In this document: positions 63,565 through 64,000 of the stretch, piece by piece
Position numbering within the stretch: the first letter of the stretch is position 1
How the letters are laid out: each line of letters opens with the position of its first letter
Source: UMGS1590 sp900552455
Lineage (GTDB): Bacteria > Bacillota > Peptococcia > Peptococcales > Peptococcaceae
Assembly (NCBI GenBank): GCA_963931105.1
Contig: OZ007004.1
Span: 2,356,001-2,420,000 of the forward strand
Direction of reading: 5' to 3'
Length of the DNA: 64,000 nt
Position numbers and translations under genes: made by a program
Notes under the pieces: model-generated
The model's database searches: none
Told to the model about the DNA's origin: nothing
What the model saw: only the letters and a program-made list of their open reading frames with translations

Positions 63565-63627
63565 TTATAGTTTGCCTTATAAAACTTTTCATGCTCATTC
63601 CAGACATACATGCTCACTTTAGACATT
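63564..63627 (-). promoter_or_regulatory. ECF/ABC operon promoter with tandem AraC-type operators
   Basis: The -10 box TATAAT (63564-63569) has no good -35 box. Upstream lie two abutting 19-base direct repeats at 63590-63608 and 63609-63627; both read CATGCTCA, four variable bases, AGACAT on the plus strand. Direct repeats of this length ending near -35 are the hallmark of AraC-family activation. The second repeat overlaps the stop codon of the AraC gene itself. Confidence 0.7.
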
Positions 63628-64000
63628 TTTCTCGATAGTCCTTCGGCAGCATCCCATACACGGCTCTGAATGTGCGGGTAAAATTGCTTGGATTGTCATA
63701 GCCCATCATCTGTGAAATTTCAGCAATTGATCGTTTGGGATCTGCCAACAGAATGGCTGCCTGATTCATGCGCGCAGTACGTAAAAAATCACCAGGTGTG
63801 CGCTGATAGAGCGCTTTGAAGCAATCTTTAAAGGTTGTTTCCGAAAGTCCTTCGTCGCGGCAAAGCTCGGCAATCGTTTCACGACGGCTGAGATCCGCCA
63901 GCATGCGCTCGTGAATCCGCATGGTTTTTTCGATGTGCGTCGGCGAACAGTGCTTTGTCGAAGAAATAAATTTAAGCCCGCCAGTGGTGATCGCATGAAA
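63614..64000 (-). CDS. AraC family transcriptional regulator, C-terminal part
   Basis: Only the last 128 residues are in the window; the frame is open to the right edge. Residues from HIEKTMRIHER on are the two helix-turn-helix AraC/XylS domain: IAELCRDEGLSETTFKDCFK, then IAEISQMMGYDNPSNFTRTF and the closing GMLPKDYRE. It faces the operon it presumably controls, 105 bases before the first ABC gene. The arrangement resembles YbtA beside ybtPQ, an iron-siderophore activator, though the sensor domain is outside the window. Confidence 0.88.
   Translation of the reverse strand, partial: FHAITTGGLKFISSTKHCSPTHIEKTMRIHERMLADLSRRETIAELCRDEGLSETTFKDCFKALYQRTPGDFLRTARMNQAAILLADPKRSIAEISQMMGYDNPSNFTRTFRAVYGMLPKDYREKCLK

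Overview
The window reads as the chromosome of an anaerobic Bacillota bacterium, probably Clostridia-like and non-sporulating. This rests on gene content and order: a type III glutamine synthetase, class III ribonucleotide reductase, the alaS-ireB-ruvX-DUF1292 block, and the asp23-nusB-xseA-xseB-ispA-dxs-tlyA-nadK-argR-recN operon. The core genes are GC-rich. Several accessory patches (about 12.7-17.4 kb and 34.6-35.3 kb) are clearly AT-richer. Almost everything is on the minus strand; only metG, tatD and a disulfide reductase (30.1-34.6 kb) run on plus. I found no rRNA, tRNA, CRISPR array, transposase or phage gene.

Layout. 0-12.6 kb: prmA (cut by the edge), hemW, lepA, murJ, glnN, an L-lactate-type permease, a membrane-anchored phosphoesterase, a processive-type family 2 glycosyltransferase, a TraX-like membrane protein and a lone HicB-like protein. 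12.7-17.4 kb: an AT-rich cluster of secreted proteins (two stalk-domain proteins, a C39-like protease and small products). 17.6-19.7 kb: an AgrC/AgrA-type two-component pair without agrBD. 19.8-30 kb: an AEC transporter, an inositol-monophosphatase-like enzyme, nrdD (with a fused redoxin) and nrdG, a large membrane protein, then pncB with an NrtR-like Nudix regulator and a DUF695 protein. 30-34.6 kb: metG behind an attenuator-like leader, tatD, and a pyridine-nucleotide disulfide reductase. 34.6-36.8 kb: a PBECR4-like toxin gene preceded by a compact structured RNA, then an ECF sigma/anti-sigma pair. 36.9-46.4 kb: the recN-to-asp23 operon, tightly overlapped. 46.4-53.2 kb: an accessory island with two copies of a terminator-carrying repeat, a HipA-like kinase pair, a broken S-layer-homology gene, an antitoxin without a toxin, and hicAB. 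53.2-57 kb: DUF1292, ruvX, ireB, alaS. 57.2-64 kb: an ECF transporter (A, T, S) fused in one operon with a YbtPQ-like pair of ABC exporter-fold proteins, under an AraC regulator cut by the right edge.

How genes fit together. nrdG and nrdD form the anaerobic dNTP supply, with a strong nrdD promoter buried in the nrdG terminator beside a good NrdR-type box. pncB, the NrtR-like protein and nadK serve NAD(P) supply. dxs and ispA make isoprenoid precursors; with murJ they feed the envelope. The ECF/ABC/AraC operon has tandem 19-bp operator repeats in front of a promoter with a weak -35 box, which suggests activation by a scavenged ligand such as a siderophore or tetrapyrrole; the ligand is not shown by the sequence.

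The most promising undescribed signals are the structured RNA next to the PBECR4 gene (35.35-35.57 kb), the roughly 60-nt metG leader with mutually exclusive hairpins, the paired terminator-carrying repeats, and two adjacent secreted-protein genes whose expected ATG start codons read ACG and AGG.
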